64,000 nucleotides of DNA, taken from Piper betle (lineage: Eukaryota > Streptophyta > Magnoliopsida > Piperales > Piperaceae). The stretch lies in assembly GCA_033002965.1 (NCBI GenBank), contig JAURVB010014173.1:1-64000 (forward strand). Direction: 5' to 3'. This document shows, one piece after another, positions 55,901-64,000 of the stretch. Within the stretch, counting starts at the first letter, position 1. Every line of letters starts with the position of its first letter. A model generated the notes under the pieces. The model searched no databases. It was given only the letters and a program-made list of their open reading frames with translations, and was not told the origin of the DNA. The position numbers and the translations under genes were made by a program.

Positions 55901-58900
55901 ATATTCAAGGCTTTTCAGTTTATAATTACCCCATGAAATCCTTGAAAATAATATATTATACATTGTATAGCCTCATCTGAACTGCTATTCTTAATATCTA
56001 TTTATGTAATAAAGGGCATATTATAAATAATGGTCATAAATTAAAGGATCAATGCTATCTGACAATGACCGTACCTAAAATTTAATTTAATATTTTTACC
56101 TCTGTCTCTTTTCACAACAAAAAATGCGTTGTATTCTTAATTAATGATGCAGGATACCTTTCCCTTCTGAGTTAAATTTCTAAAGTTCACTGATTAAGCC
56201 CATTGGTGTTTAATGTGTTGGACCATCTTACTCATTAGGCCCCTCTCATCTTTCTTCAGCCCATTCGCTTTCTAGCACTCCACTCCTTATTAATCCCTTA
56301 ATTTCATATTTCCTTTTGTTTTTATCTGAGAGCCAACTAAATTTCTCAAATTCGTACAAATAGCCACTTCATCATGCATCATTCAATTCCTTTAAAAATC
56401 AAATTTCTAAGTAGAACTATCACAACTAATAAATCATTCAATATCAAAATTATCACAACTAATAGTATAAATAAAATCTCCAATAAACATCAAGTTCTTA
56501 CGGTTAAATAATATAAAACACATAAAAGATTAAAGTAACTTATAAAATTCCAGTAATAAATGATTCAATATTAGAGCATCACAGTTAAGTTTGTAATAAT
56601 ACCATGGTAGTTACGTGCAGTGGTGCACTTTAGGTGTATTTTTATTACTGAACCAGAAGTACAATTTTTAGTTTAAATTTGCCTATACTGGTCTGTTTTT
56701 TATCTGTATTTAGAGACATAATAAACAATTAACACCTAAACAAGTAACTATAAGCAGCTTTTCATCATCATTTCTTCCTTTATCACCCAACGAGGGAAAA
56801 TCTTGTGTACGGGCTTCTAGAACTAAAAATCGTCTCCACCTTCAATAGTTCAAGTGCGGATTGACAAATACTTGTATCCAAAACTTTGACCGTTCCCCAT
56901 TGATTGATCTTAAATGAAACCAAATAACCAAAGAAATCTGAAGAAAAGTGCCAGACCAAAGTACCTAATATGAATGTGTAACTAAATTAGTAAAACGGCA
57001 AGAAAATGTACATTCTTTGTCCAAAGCTGCTCCAAGATGTTTTATACAAACGCTTACGAACATCTGATTGGACAGAATCCAGGGCATAGTGCCACCAGAG
57101 TCTCTGCCAGCCCCTTTCTTTACTCAACAACGAACACTGAGAGGGTCGATATCGCCCATACCTATTCCCAAAAAGGCATACGATTAATTAATAATGAAGC
57201 TGAAAAGTTAAACCAGCTTAAAAAATAAACTTACTTCTCCCTGAGAGCACAGGTGTCAAAATAATCCACAAGAAGCAAGATGCATAGTAGTTGGGTCCCA
57301 TTCAATAATATGACCTAGAACAAAAAATTAATTGTTTACATCATTCAATAAGCCGCCAAAATGACAGAAACTAGATAGAACTTCAATTAAGAATTAAAAA
57401 AAGATATGTTTTTAAAGACAGACCAGACCAGTCAGATCGGCTGAAATTGTATATTGAGGAACATCCTTCTCAATTTTACCCAATTTATTGACCTACATTG
57501 AACCACAAAAAATCAAAAAGCATGTTACATACCCATTTGCAGCATTTACCTCTTCAATTTGCCAAAGAAACATTGAAGAAACTGATTAAAGCAGATGGAA
57601 TTAGTTCCAAAATATAGTGCATGATGACAACTCGAAGAAGACAAAGGGATGCTGAAAAGCATAAAAGATACTGCATACCATCATCGAGATAACAGCATCA
57701 AATGGCTCCACTATATAGTCAAAATTACTGGAATCAAATCCTTTATCCCAACAATTTGAATCATATCCAGCAACAGTAGCTAGTATACTTGAACTTTCCT
57801 TGTATTTTTGACAATAGATACCTAAACCTGACAATTTAACGATCTTATTGACCTGGCTCCCTCTGAACCGCCCAGTATATGACCTGAAAGAATTTCTTAG
57901 CACATTTGCTGACAGTTTATATCATATAGAACCAAAGGCTCAAATTTTACCTTATCAAAAAAATAAAAGTAAACACTAGAGCATCAAGAAAATACAAACA
58001 GATAGAAAAAGTTTAAATAATGGAATAAAAACGAAAATAAAACAGATAGAAAGTGTGTAAACAGATGGAGAGGGACTTAACAGCACGTTAAGAGAAAATT
58101 TTCAAACCAAAATAACAAATTACACTCAATACTCATTCGACAATTTTTCCAGAAAATTAATGCACATCACTTCCGTCTGTTTCTAACAGTGCCTCCAGAC
58201 ATTCTCTTCGATACTTGCATCAGATATAACCTATTAGTACAACAAGTATCCTTTTTCATCAATTACAACAATCTTAGACACAATCATGACCTGGTATTAT
58301 TTGGATTACAAGCTGAAAGGCAGTTATTCTTAATAAATATAACCTGTTAAAACAACTGCACAAATGATAAGAAAAATATTCACCAGCAAATTTATGATCA
58401 CATTTTCAGAAATAAATTTAATCCCCACATAACAAGTAGGAGAATAAACAACAACAGCAGAACCTAAAAGGGATAAGACATTAAATTATACTAATACTGT
58501 CTTCATAAGTCTCATGCTATAGAACAAAGTCGAAGTTATTAACATACCCAGCAGTATTTTGAAGCTTTGTTTGAGTATCTGTTAACACTTGAAGACTGGA
58601 CAACCTTAAGCCAAGTAAGAAGTTTGCCTGGCCACAATCAGGAAGATCAAACAAAACTAATAACAAACAAGAATCTAGGAAGCATACACCTTTTGAAGTA
58701 GCACATGAAAAGAGGAAACCATGTTTACTAGCACATAAAATTATCCATTCTAACACTCATCACACATATTATATGTACAATGTAAGACCACATTATTGTT
58801 CTTTTCTCACAAGTCACAAGCTAGTACATGAGTGCCCACCTTCCTCTCTTATTCCTTCAATGGAAGTTCTACAACATCCATGTGGCCACACAAAATCTGC

Positions 58901-59750
58901 ATGCAATCATCATCTTACAAGCCAGCAAATACACAAAAATTGCAGAACGAAAAAAGATATGTTTGGGCCTCTAGAGGAAGTCCTGCTCTCTGGTTAGCAT
59001 TAGACTAGTTGGTGATGGTTGAGGGAGTGGTGGTTGTGGCAGTGGTGACAATATAATTCATATTTTCATTGTCATGAAATCCAAAATGTATCAAGCTATA
59101 GCCAAAAAAGATACTTCTAGTGTAAGAGAACATGAAATAAAATTGATAACTGTTGAAAACTATTACATATCTCAAATTTGACCAAAAATAACTTGTTTTG
59201 TAGGAGCATGAACAATTAGGCCAATTTCCATACCATGATTTTTTTGTAGATCATAAATAAAGGTCAAAGAATGGATGTGGTTTACTATTCTCATGGAAGT
59301 GCGCCAAGTTTAGTGTAATAAACAATTACATTAAAAATACAACAAGCAAACTAGAAATATTATTCATATATATATATATACCTTACAAGTGCACTAGATT
59401 CTTTATAGCAACTAAACAAAATTCAAGTACCTGGTCATTCAGCTGGTCAACATACATGACATGAACATTGTGGACGGAAACTTGGATGCCATCAAGAATC
59501 TGCACATTAAATAAAAGTGTGAACAAATAAATTGCCAACATGAATGAACAGATAACTACCAGACATTATAGGGGTGGTATCGAGCAAAATTGGAATTAAC
59601 ATGAATGAACGGAAAACTACCAGATATATGGGGGTAATATACAAGTAAAATTATAATACAAAAAGTAGTAGGCATGAAGCAGACATCTTACCCATGCAAT
59701 AATGTATGAAAGGAAAGACTTCCCTGCTCTATCATCTTCAAATGAAAAAA
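28932..59750 (-). CDS. VPS13: VPS13-family bridge lipid-transfer protein, SHRUBBY type (5' end missing)
   Basis: About 46 exons over 31 kb give about 10.2 kb of coding sequence (about 3,400 residues), close to Arabidopsis SHRUBBY (about 3,460) minus its first 120-odd residues. VPS13 proteins form a long hydrophobic groove that moves lipids between membranes at contact sites. Conserved blocks run in the expected order: GKSFLSYI, LDGIQVSVHNVHV and LRLSSLQVLTDTQTKL (N-terminal groove), RGWLNWLSLGMLGAGG, LWWHYALDSV, the long middle, the SHR-BD/VAB region, and the C-terminal helices and PH-like end (see the four block entries). The N-terminal chorein start (MFEG...) is not found to the left of 64000, so it lies outside the window or was lost; the transposons at 60-62.5 kb probably sit in that intron. 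Most joins are in phase, but six exon positions need a one-base correction. A LINE occupies the intron at 40.7-45.3 kb in antisense. Confidence 0.92.
30339..39901 (-). CDS. VPS13: VPS13 SHR-BD/VAB and C-terminal block
   Basis: Coding order: 39302-39901, 39160-39231, 38633-39070, 37923-38109, 37233-37844, 36516-36632, 36167-36440, 35856-35969, 35693-35776, 35547-35597, 35291-35466, 34532-34854, 34113-34454, 33111-33187, 32873-33019, 31619-31723, 31030-31140, 30837-30932, 30339-30408, then the last exon 28932-29602. Recognised segments: NDTSVPVELRFDIPFSV, DPIHPGTEIPLPVHL, FTHVVIEFPRADIFSL, GARELLVSVPFLLYNCSG, NEPGWQWSGSFLPD, SCPYAWDEPWYPHRL, VPGERVVGMYGFDDIRKYAP, HHMASWQSTEEIIIRHYMRQ, GNPMGFARNVGVGIKDFV. 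The final exon gives the PH-like end (KFVVITEKLFIIFSSSSLVG). The intron after 36516 starts with GC instead of GT. Confidence 0.88.
30571..30661. repeat. Two-copy tandem repeat, about 45 bp unit, in a VPS13 intron
   Basis: 30571-30615 and 30616-30661 share ctacagcaaagctgcatat with a few substitutions elsewhere. Confidence 0.8.
32236..32621. repeat. Direct repeat pair flanking a GC-richer insert in a VPS13 intron
   Basis: About 66 bp at 32236-32301 (ggaaggctttgcttccacat ... gattattctt) recurs at 32555-32621 (ggaaggctttgcctccacac ... gattattctt). The repeats enclose about 250 bp that is richer in G and C than the surrounding intron. The layout suggests a small mobile or duplicated element; class unknown. 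Confidence 0.55.
34898..35143. mobile_element. Possible solo LTR in a VPS13 intron
   Basis: About 245 bp beginning tgtaaagattgatcg and ending ttcttctaca has a TG...CA frame, a transcription-end-like middle and no coding sequence, similar in style to the Copia LTR at 60.1 kb. No clean target-site duplication was found. Confidence 0.3.
35982..36003. repeat. GA microsatellite in a VPS13 intron
   Basis: An uninterrupted run of about eleven GA/AG units near the 3' splice site of the intron upstream of exon 35856-35969. Confidence 0.9.
40690..45260 (+). mobile_element. Degenerate LINE retrotransposon, antisense inside a VPS13 intron
   Basis: Plus-strand blocks in LINE order: a DUF4283-like segment (SFFLFKFSSKEDCENIL, about 40735), a CCHC knuckle CSKCNCFDHEDSYC at about 41128-41169, an APE-type endonuclease start (LGAWNARSLSRQTKRLDV, about 41590), reverse transcriptase (NKAPSPDGS, about 42940; FRPISLCNS, about 43153; VDLRKDFDKVWWDF, about 43360; GLQQGCPLSPLLFIL, about 43528), and a 3' tail ending tttaggagttccaaattaaa. 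Several stops and frameshifts interrupt it, and the F/YADD catalytic box reads LAND (about 43679), so it is inactive. A local duplication (catcaaagaattt...ctaggatattgtt) lies at about 42960-43060. It is bounded by VPS13 exons 45335-45487 and 39302-39901, and splice sites on both sides survive. Confidence 0.9.
45335..49311 (-). CDS. VPS13: VPS13 central block, with the two largest exons
   Basis: Coding order: 47786-49311 (1526 nt, open), 46369-47530 (1162 nt), 45581-45696, 45335-45487 (VMWEPFIEPWMFELELN). 47786-49311 joins the upstream exon 50107-50351 as ...TMR|YNQQNYVEYL.... Exon 46369-47530 needs one extra T in the T5 run at 46601-46605 (minus-strand view) to pass from ...VRSIPF to FQLVQFNVVGEI.... 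WEPFIEPW is a hallmark of plant VPS13 just before the SHR-BD/VAB region. Confidence 0.88.
50107..55940 (-). CDS. VPS13: VPS13 second block, fourteen exons
   Basis: Coding order: 55892-55940 (ISWGNYKLKSLEYRQI), 55732-55795 (YVPAQICHSL), 55520-55621 (VSEDILQKLEEMEKDSDVDD), 54976-55114, 54736-54867 (SLSAARFLSLIINQLKFYLL), 54347-54544 (RGWLNWLSLGMLGAGG), 54151-54269 (DIYEATKFHPLSDGDC), 52246-52406, 52077-52214, 51717-51818 (VALQPFEAVYSPN), 51371-51429, 51178-51271, 50655-50843, 50428-50541; the block then joins 50107-50351. The phase between 55732-55795 and 55520-55621 does not close by one base, so one border or base there is uncertain. For 51178-51271 an alternative donor would move its end to 51173. 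Confidence 0.85.
53100..53450 (+). mobile_element. Probable 3' remnant of a second LINE
   Basis: Plus-strand fragments resemble the zf-RVT end of plant LINEs: FQCASSMHVWSRILL (family pattern ..HCPF...VW..) and NERNKRTFQG (pattern W.ERN.R.F.G), with breaks between them. It lies in the 1.7 kb VPS13 intron between exons 54151-54269 and 52246-52406. The start of the remnant cannot be set. Confidence 0.4.
53750..53818. repeat. Short direct repeat in a VPS13 intron
   Basis: The word gggtaaaaatatttgattcc occurs at about 53750 and about 53799. Confidence 0.75.
57012..59750 (-). CDS. VPS13: VPS13 N-terminal block, seven exons
   Basis: Coding order: 59692 to about 59750 (DDRAGKSFLSYIIAW; left border unsure), 59431-59499 (ILDGIQVSVHNVHVMYVDQL), 58548-58627 (ANFLLGLRLSSLQV), 57679-57883 (YTGRFRGSQ ... 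VEPFDAVISMM), 57424-57492 (VNKLGKIEKDVPQYTISADL), 57235-57314 (LLVDYFDTCALRE), 57012-57161 (YGRYRPSQC ... GWQRLWWHYALDSV). The junctions I checked (59692/59431, 57424/57235, 57235/57012, and 57012 to 55940) are in phase. This is the groove-forming N-terminal region after chorein. Confidence 0.88.
59537..59657. repeat. Imperfect two-copy tandem repeat, about 61 bp unit
   Basis: 59537-59597 and 59598-59657 both start aacatgaatgaac and share aactaccaga followed by a G-rich word and aaaatt. They lie in the intron between VPS13 exons 59692 and 59431-59499. Confidence 0.75.
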
Positions 59751-60087
59751 ATTCTTATCAGACAATAAAGACCCACCCCAAAAAAAAAACACTTGCACCC
59801 CATTGCATAAAGATTAAAAATATAATCAGTTATGACATGCAACACAGTATAGCACTAAAATAGTAACATTTATCCGTGTGATACATCAAAAATATTATTC
59901 AGTCCTATTTACTAGAAGCCACCAAACCAGCATGCCTAACAACTTAAAGAATCTAAGTACCATAAATTGAACTTACATTTTTTAATATCATTGCTATCAA
60001 CGTTCATTTTCAGTATAAACATATAAAACCATCTAATATTTCTGTTTCTCAGCCATCAAAAGTTAATGATTCAAAACATGTAAACAT

Positions 60088-60334
60088 TGATGGATATTAT
60101 TAGATTGCATACGTCCGTGTATTAGATGGATAAATCTAAGTTGTTGTATATCTGTTAGCTCGTTATCATACAGATGTACATTAGGAGTGTATATGCAGTT
60201 AGTTGTAGGATATGTGGGATGTTCGTGATTCAATCCCTCATATCATGCTATGGTTGTAACTACCTTAGATCTATAAATAATGAAGAAATGATCACGGTTT
60301 ACTCACTTCGAAGACACCTGATATTATTTGAACA
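60088..60334 (+). repeat. 5' LTR of a Copia element, with primer-binding site after it
   Basis: The segment starts TG and ends ...tatttgaaca (CA), and contains a TATA-like and a polyA-like signal (ctataaataatgaag). It is followed at once by ggtattagagccc, one base from the usual Copia primer-binding site for initiator tRNA-Met (tggtatcagagc). The left border is inferred from the TG rule only. Confidence 0.6.
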
Positions 60335-60397
60335 AGGTATTAGAGCCCAGTTCATTTTTTGGGCCGCCACATCTTTTTGATCTAGTGTTTCTTGCAT

Positions 60398-60480
60398 TGT
60401 CTCTAGGTTGAGGTTGAGTCTATCTCCCTCCTTGCCTCTCTGTCTCTAGGTTGAGGTTGAGTCTATCTCCCTCCTCGCCC
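60398..60480. repeat. Tandem repeat, 43 bp unit, in the Copia leader
   Basis: 60398-60440 and 60441-60480 repeat tgtctctaggttgaggttga gtctatctccctcct with minor changes. Confidence 0.85.
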
Positions 60481-60537
60481 CTTTGTTTCCATTCTCTACT
60501 TACATTTTGCCTATCCTACTTCTGCCCTGCCATATCA

Positions 60538-61735
60538 ATGGCATCCACCGACAAAGTCAGTCCTCCTCCTGCCCCCACCACCATTTCCATTGCTGATCGT
60601 CTCAATAGCTCTTCCATCACCTCCTCCAAGCTATCCGGATCCAAGAATTATCTCCCCTGGCCTGCAGCCATTAAAACCTTTCTCCTTTCTAAAGATAAAC
60701 TCCAGTATATTGAAGAGGACAAATTGGATGTTGCAAGTTCCACATGGGGCAAGTCAGCTGCGGTGTCATGCTTCTTCCTACTGCATATGCTGTATGGAAT
60801 TCTATCAGAGAAACCTATGGAATAGAAGGCAATATTTAGAGAATTTATGAACTTTGTGAGGATATTTTTCTCACCAAACAGGGTCTCGTCCCTTTCATGA
60901 GCATTACAGTTTGTGATGTCTAAATGGGAGAAACTTAATCTCTATCAACTATATCCTGCAGACCTTACCACTTGGAAGCGCCAAAGAGAAGAATTGAAGG
61001 TCATTTCCTTCCCTGCTGCCCTTAATCTCTATATGATTCTGCCAAGCATCAACAACTCACTGCCGTTGATCTTCCCTGTCTCAATCTACCTTCTAAAGGC
61101 TCTCACACTTCTCCCTTGAGTCTTCTGCTATTGTTGATGGCAACGATGGTGGTGCAGCCTTCACAGCCACTTCTCTTCCTTCCTATTCTAATAGGGGAGG
61201 GGGAGAAGTCGTGGTGCATATGGGAGAGGAGGCAGATCTGGTGTCAAACAGGATGATCGTAAGTGTGACTTCTGCAACAAACTAGGGCACCTTGAGGATA
61301 AATGTTGGCCAAACATGGTAAACCTGAATGGCCTACTGAGAAAGAATCTACTCAGCCTGCTCCTGCAGTTGCTAGTCCAACCTTAGCTATTGAACAGGGT
61401 GCTCCTCCCAGTGTTAATCTTAGTCAAGAAGGCTTTGCCCATCTCCTCAAACTGGTGCATGGAGAGTCCAACCCTTATTCACTGTGGTTGATTCTTTAGG
61501 TATGCAGTCCTCTTTATCTATTTCCATGGCTCATTGATTCTGGCGCCAGAAACCATATGACCAGCAGTCCACATCTCTTCACATCCTTTTACCTTTTTAA
61601 AAGCCCAATCATTATTAAATTGGCTGATGGAAGCCACGTTCCACCACTTGGTAAAGGCAATGTTTTCCTGACCTCTACCCTATACCTCCATAATGTGTTA
61701 CTGATACAAAGCATCTTCATGAGTTTGATAATTTT
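60538..61735 (+). mobile_element. Copia gag and protease remnant, interrupted
   Basis: Starting at the ATG at 60538, the frame opens with a Copia-type gag (SSKLSGSKNYLPWPAAIKTF, then W..SAAVSCFFL). Frameshifts follow; a CCHC knuckle CDFCNKLGHLEDKC lies at 61264-61305 and a retropepsin site region FPWLIDSGARNHM near 61525-61560. The element stops abruptly near 61735, where a LINE fragment begins, so integrase and reverse transcriptase are absent. It lies in the presumed long first introns of VPS13, same strand as the antisense LINE. Confidence 0.75.
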
Positions 61736-61738
61736 TTT

Positions 61739-62510
61739 GATAAAGTAAAATTTCATTTCAAGAACCTCTAAAGGGGCAAAGCAATACAAAGGAGAAAAGG
61801 GATCCAAAGAGTCCTTAACGAGTTACGTCCAAAAGTCTAGAAAGAAATCACAATAATTAATAACTCTATGTTTATAGTTTAGGACTTTCGAAGCAAATTG
61901 TACTTGAGAAATAATGGATACAACCAACAAACCATAATGCCTTTTGAGATTTTCAAATATTCTTTTATTTCGCTCGTACTAAATAGAAAAGACATAAGCA
62001 GCAAAAAGGAGAGATTTGCATACTTGTTTTGCAAACAAAAAGTAAGAAGTCAATTTATCTCTTCATCGAAGGAGTTGACTTGATAGAGCATGTGACATTT
62101 TTAAAAGACCAACTTCCAAACTTGTTTACTATAAGAGCACTCAAAGAATAAATAATCTCTAACTTTCAAGCAAGTCTCACAAAGAGAGCATCTGTTAGCA
62201 AGATGAAGTTCTTTCAAAGGTGTCGGTTTGTTCCAACACTCTTGGAAGAGAAAGTCTCAAGAAGTTCCAACAACTCTTGAAATAAAATTTTCCAATAGAG
62301 GATAACCACCCTATGCTATCATCCTCATGAGATAAGTAAGAAGTATTCTCATTTAAAAGGTTTACATCTTCTTCTGTGTTTGTAGTGTCAAAGGTGAAGG
62401 CCCAAGAACTCTAAATGATGGATTGAGATATAGTGTAGGAAGTGTTTCTTCCAAGATTTTCAGTTGTTCGATGACCAAATCTTTAGATGAGCTTAATAAC
62501 TTATCTTCAT
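61739..62510 (-). mobile_element. Inverted 3' fragment of the same LINE family, inserted in the Copia element
   Basis: Read on the minus strand, about 770 bp matches the LINE at 44.4-45.25 kb, including its terminal words (ctcctttgtatt...ctttgcccctttag) and the earlier block ...atcttggaagaaacacttcc... (compare 44475-44500). It is truncated at its own 5' end, as typical for LINEs. A T-rich stretch (tttttttga) next to 61735 may be its A-tail. Confidence 0.85.
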
Positions 62511-63539
62511 CTTCTTCTAGTTCATTAGATGTTTGATCAAATTGAAGAAAACTATCATAAGAAGAAGGAGCATTCTAAATATGGTATTGCTTATGAGAGA
62601 AAGAAGAATAAGGAAAAGCATGACATGGCTAACAAAAGAAAAGAAGACGTGGTTGATTAGAGTTTATTCATGGAGTCCACTTTTATTATTAGACATTGAG
62701 TTGGTTTTGTTTATTTATTTGTTGTCTTATTAGTTTTCCTAGATTAAGTAAGAGTCATATGATTAGTTGAATCTATTCTTATGAGGGGATACATGTTAGT
62801 TATGGAATTATTTTATTTTCCTAGTTGTATTTGGATTAGTCAATACATATATATATGTAAGGCCACGACCAAATGAGTAGACAGATTTGATTATTGAATA
62901 AAGATACAAGTTTTCCCTTACGGCTGCTTTCTTCCCTTCTATTTGTTCTCTATTCTTGATGCTTGACTTCTTCCCCTGTCATCCTATTCCACTTTCATCT
63001 AGACTAAGTAATTAACAAGGTTTAGGAAATGCAAGCCAGCCTATCCTATACCTTTGTTATTGCATGTTTCTTCTTCTTGTTAGGACCCTATGTAAAACCT
63101 GCAACTCGAGTCAGGGTTTTATAGTCGTTAGCCGGTCGGTTTGACCGTGGTTCGAGTTGGTTCAGCTTTCAGAACACGTGTGCGGGGCCGAGGCCGACCG
63201 TGTGCACGTGCTATGAGGGTTCATGTATACCCAAGTATCAATAATAGTGTTAGATACGCATCAGCAGACTAAATTATCAGTAGATATGAGAGTATACAGT
63301 TGATGATTTTATTTTTTTATGTTGTGACCGTAGAATTAGTTTAGACCGAATAACGCATTAGGACGCGTTAGATGGTATTCGGGTGGGTTATTAGTTATAC
63401 GGCATGTCATTTGGATGTTGTGTTGTTTTGTTTGATTTTATGGGATTTTTCCCAATTTTTCTAAGATTTATTCCGAGTTAGTTATTATTCTTCACTCAAG
63501 CCGGTGTCGAGTCAAGTTTTATTTACAAGTTTGCCACTC
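62511..63539. other. Repeat-like DNA; possible LTR at about 62789-62998
   Basis: About 62789-62998 begins tgttagttatgg, has a TATA run (tatatatatatgtaaggcc) and polyA-like aataaag, and ends in ...cccctgtca, as an LTR would; no partner copy is in the window. 63080-63240 is another repeat-like GC-richer stretch (gttagccggtcggtttgacc). No VPS13 exon was found here. Confidence 0.35.
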
Positions 63540-64000
63540 CTATATTTCTCATCTCCCTCCCCCAAACCCCGACGTCTTCACCGCCGCCGCCCTTGAGGTT
63601 GTTGCCACCGCCACCGACACCACCTCGATGTCGATCGACACCGCCCAGCCCGGCCGTGCCGTCGCCTTGCTGCCTTGACCACGCCCGGCCACTGTCGGGC
63701 CGTCGCGACGCCGGAAATTGCCTCGATTTCACGGCCATTCCCAACGTGATTCCGCCGCCATCTACGTCGGACCGCCGCCGCCATGACGTTGAAGTTCTTC
63801 CCTCGACTTCCCCTACCTTTCCCCTTACCTAGCGCCGCTGTCGAGGCCGGTCGTGGGTCTGATCGGAGTAACCGACCTCCACGACCGAACTTGACGCCGC
63901 CGTCGGTGGCCACCGCCATCGCGGCTGCCCTTGTCGTCACCACCATTGGATCAAGCTCGCCGAAACGGTGCTAACCCTTACCTCTGATTGCTCCACCGAA
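63540..64000. other. GC-rich block at the right edge, no supported gene
   Basis: GC content jumps, with CCGCC-rich low-complexity frames on both strands that give only Pro/Arg/Ser-rich or Gly/Arg-rich translations. It could be the start of a GC-rich first exon or leader that continues right of the window, or retroelement LTR sequence. Confidence 0.4.

Noticed and set aside
63578..63946. A 122-residue minus-strand frame at the right edge
   Set aside because: It is low-complexity (Arg/Gly/Ala), with overlapping frames of similar length on the other strand. Nothing supports coding.

Overview
This is a window of nuclear DNA from a flowering plant. Genes are split by GT-AG introns, intergenic DNA is AT-rich, and plant-specific families (FRIGIDA, SAC9, GH17+X8 glucanase) sit among LINE and Copia debris. 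The 5' ends of several genes are strongly GC-rich (FRIGIDA exon 1, the first exon of the Hsp70 exchange factor, the broken RPT3 copy) and their later exons are not. That 5'-to-3' GC fall suggests a monocot, but this is inference; no species can be named.

Layout, left to right. 1-5.9 kb, minus: the 5' two thirds of SAC9, a phosphoinositide phosphatase with an embedded WW domain, running off the left edge. 6.5-8.6 kb, plus: a decayed, intron-bearing copy of the proteasome ATPase RPT3. 8.6-11 kb: AT-rich intergenic DNA. 11.0-12.6 kb, minus: a WSS1-type (WLM domain) DNA-protein crosslink protease gene with several lesions. 13.5-16.4 kb, minus: an intact three-exon FRIGIDA gene. 17.9-21.5 kb, minus: an intact eight-exon secretory Hsp70 nucleotide exchange factor (SIL1/FES1 type) with a duplicated exon. 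22.7-26.0 kb, minus: an intact four-exon GPI-anchored beta-1,3-glucanase with an X8 domain. 27.9-28.1 kb, minus: a lone exon of an oligopeptide transporter. 28.9-59.8 kb, minus: about 46 exons (about 10.2 kb of coding sequence) of a VPS13 lipid-transfer protein of the SHRUBBY type, lacking only its N-terminal exons. 60.1-62.5 kb: a Copia 5' end with an inverted LINE fragment inside it. 62.5-64 kb: repeat-like DNA and a GC-rich block without a supported gene.

The genes do not form a pathway; this is ordinary eukaryotic gene order. Two loosely share a theme, membrane lipid handling (SAC9 and VPS13). The intact genes (FRIGIDA, exchange factor, glucanase) splice in silico into frame-perfect proteins of 583, 453 and 501 residues. 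In contrast, VPS13 needs six single-base corrections, all in or next to short homopolymer runs. I did not see an unknown multi-gene system. The most informative features are the RPT3 and WSS1 broken genes, the VPS13 frame breaks, the tandem exon duplication in the exchange factor, and the nested transposons.
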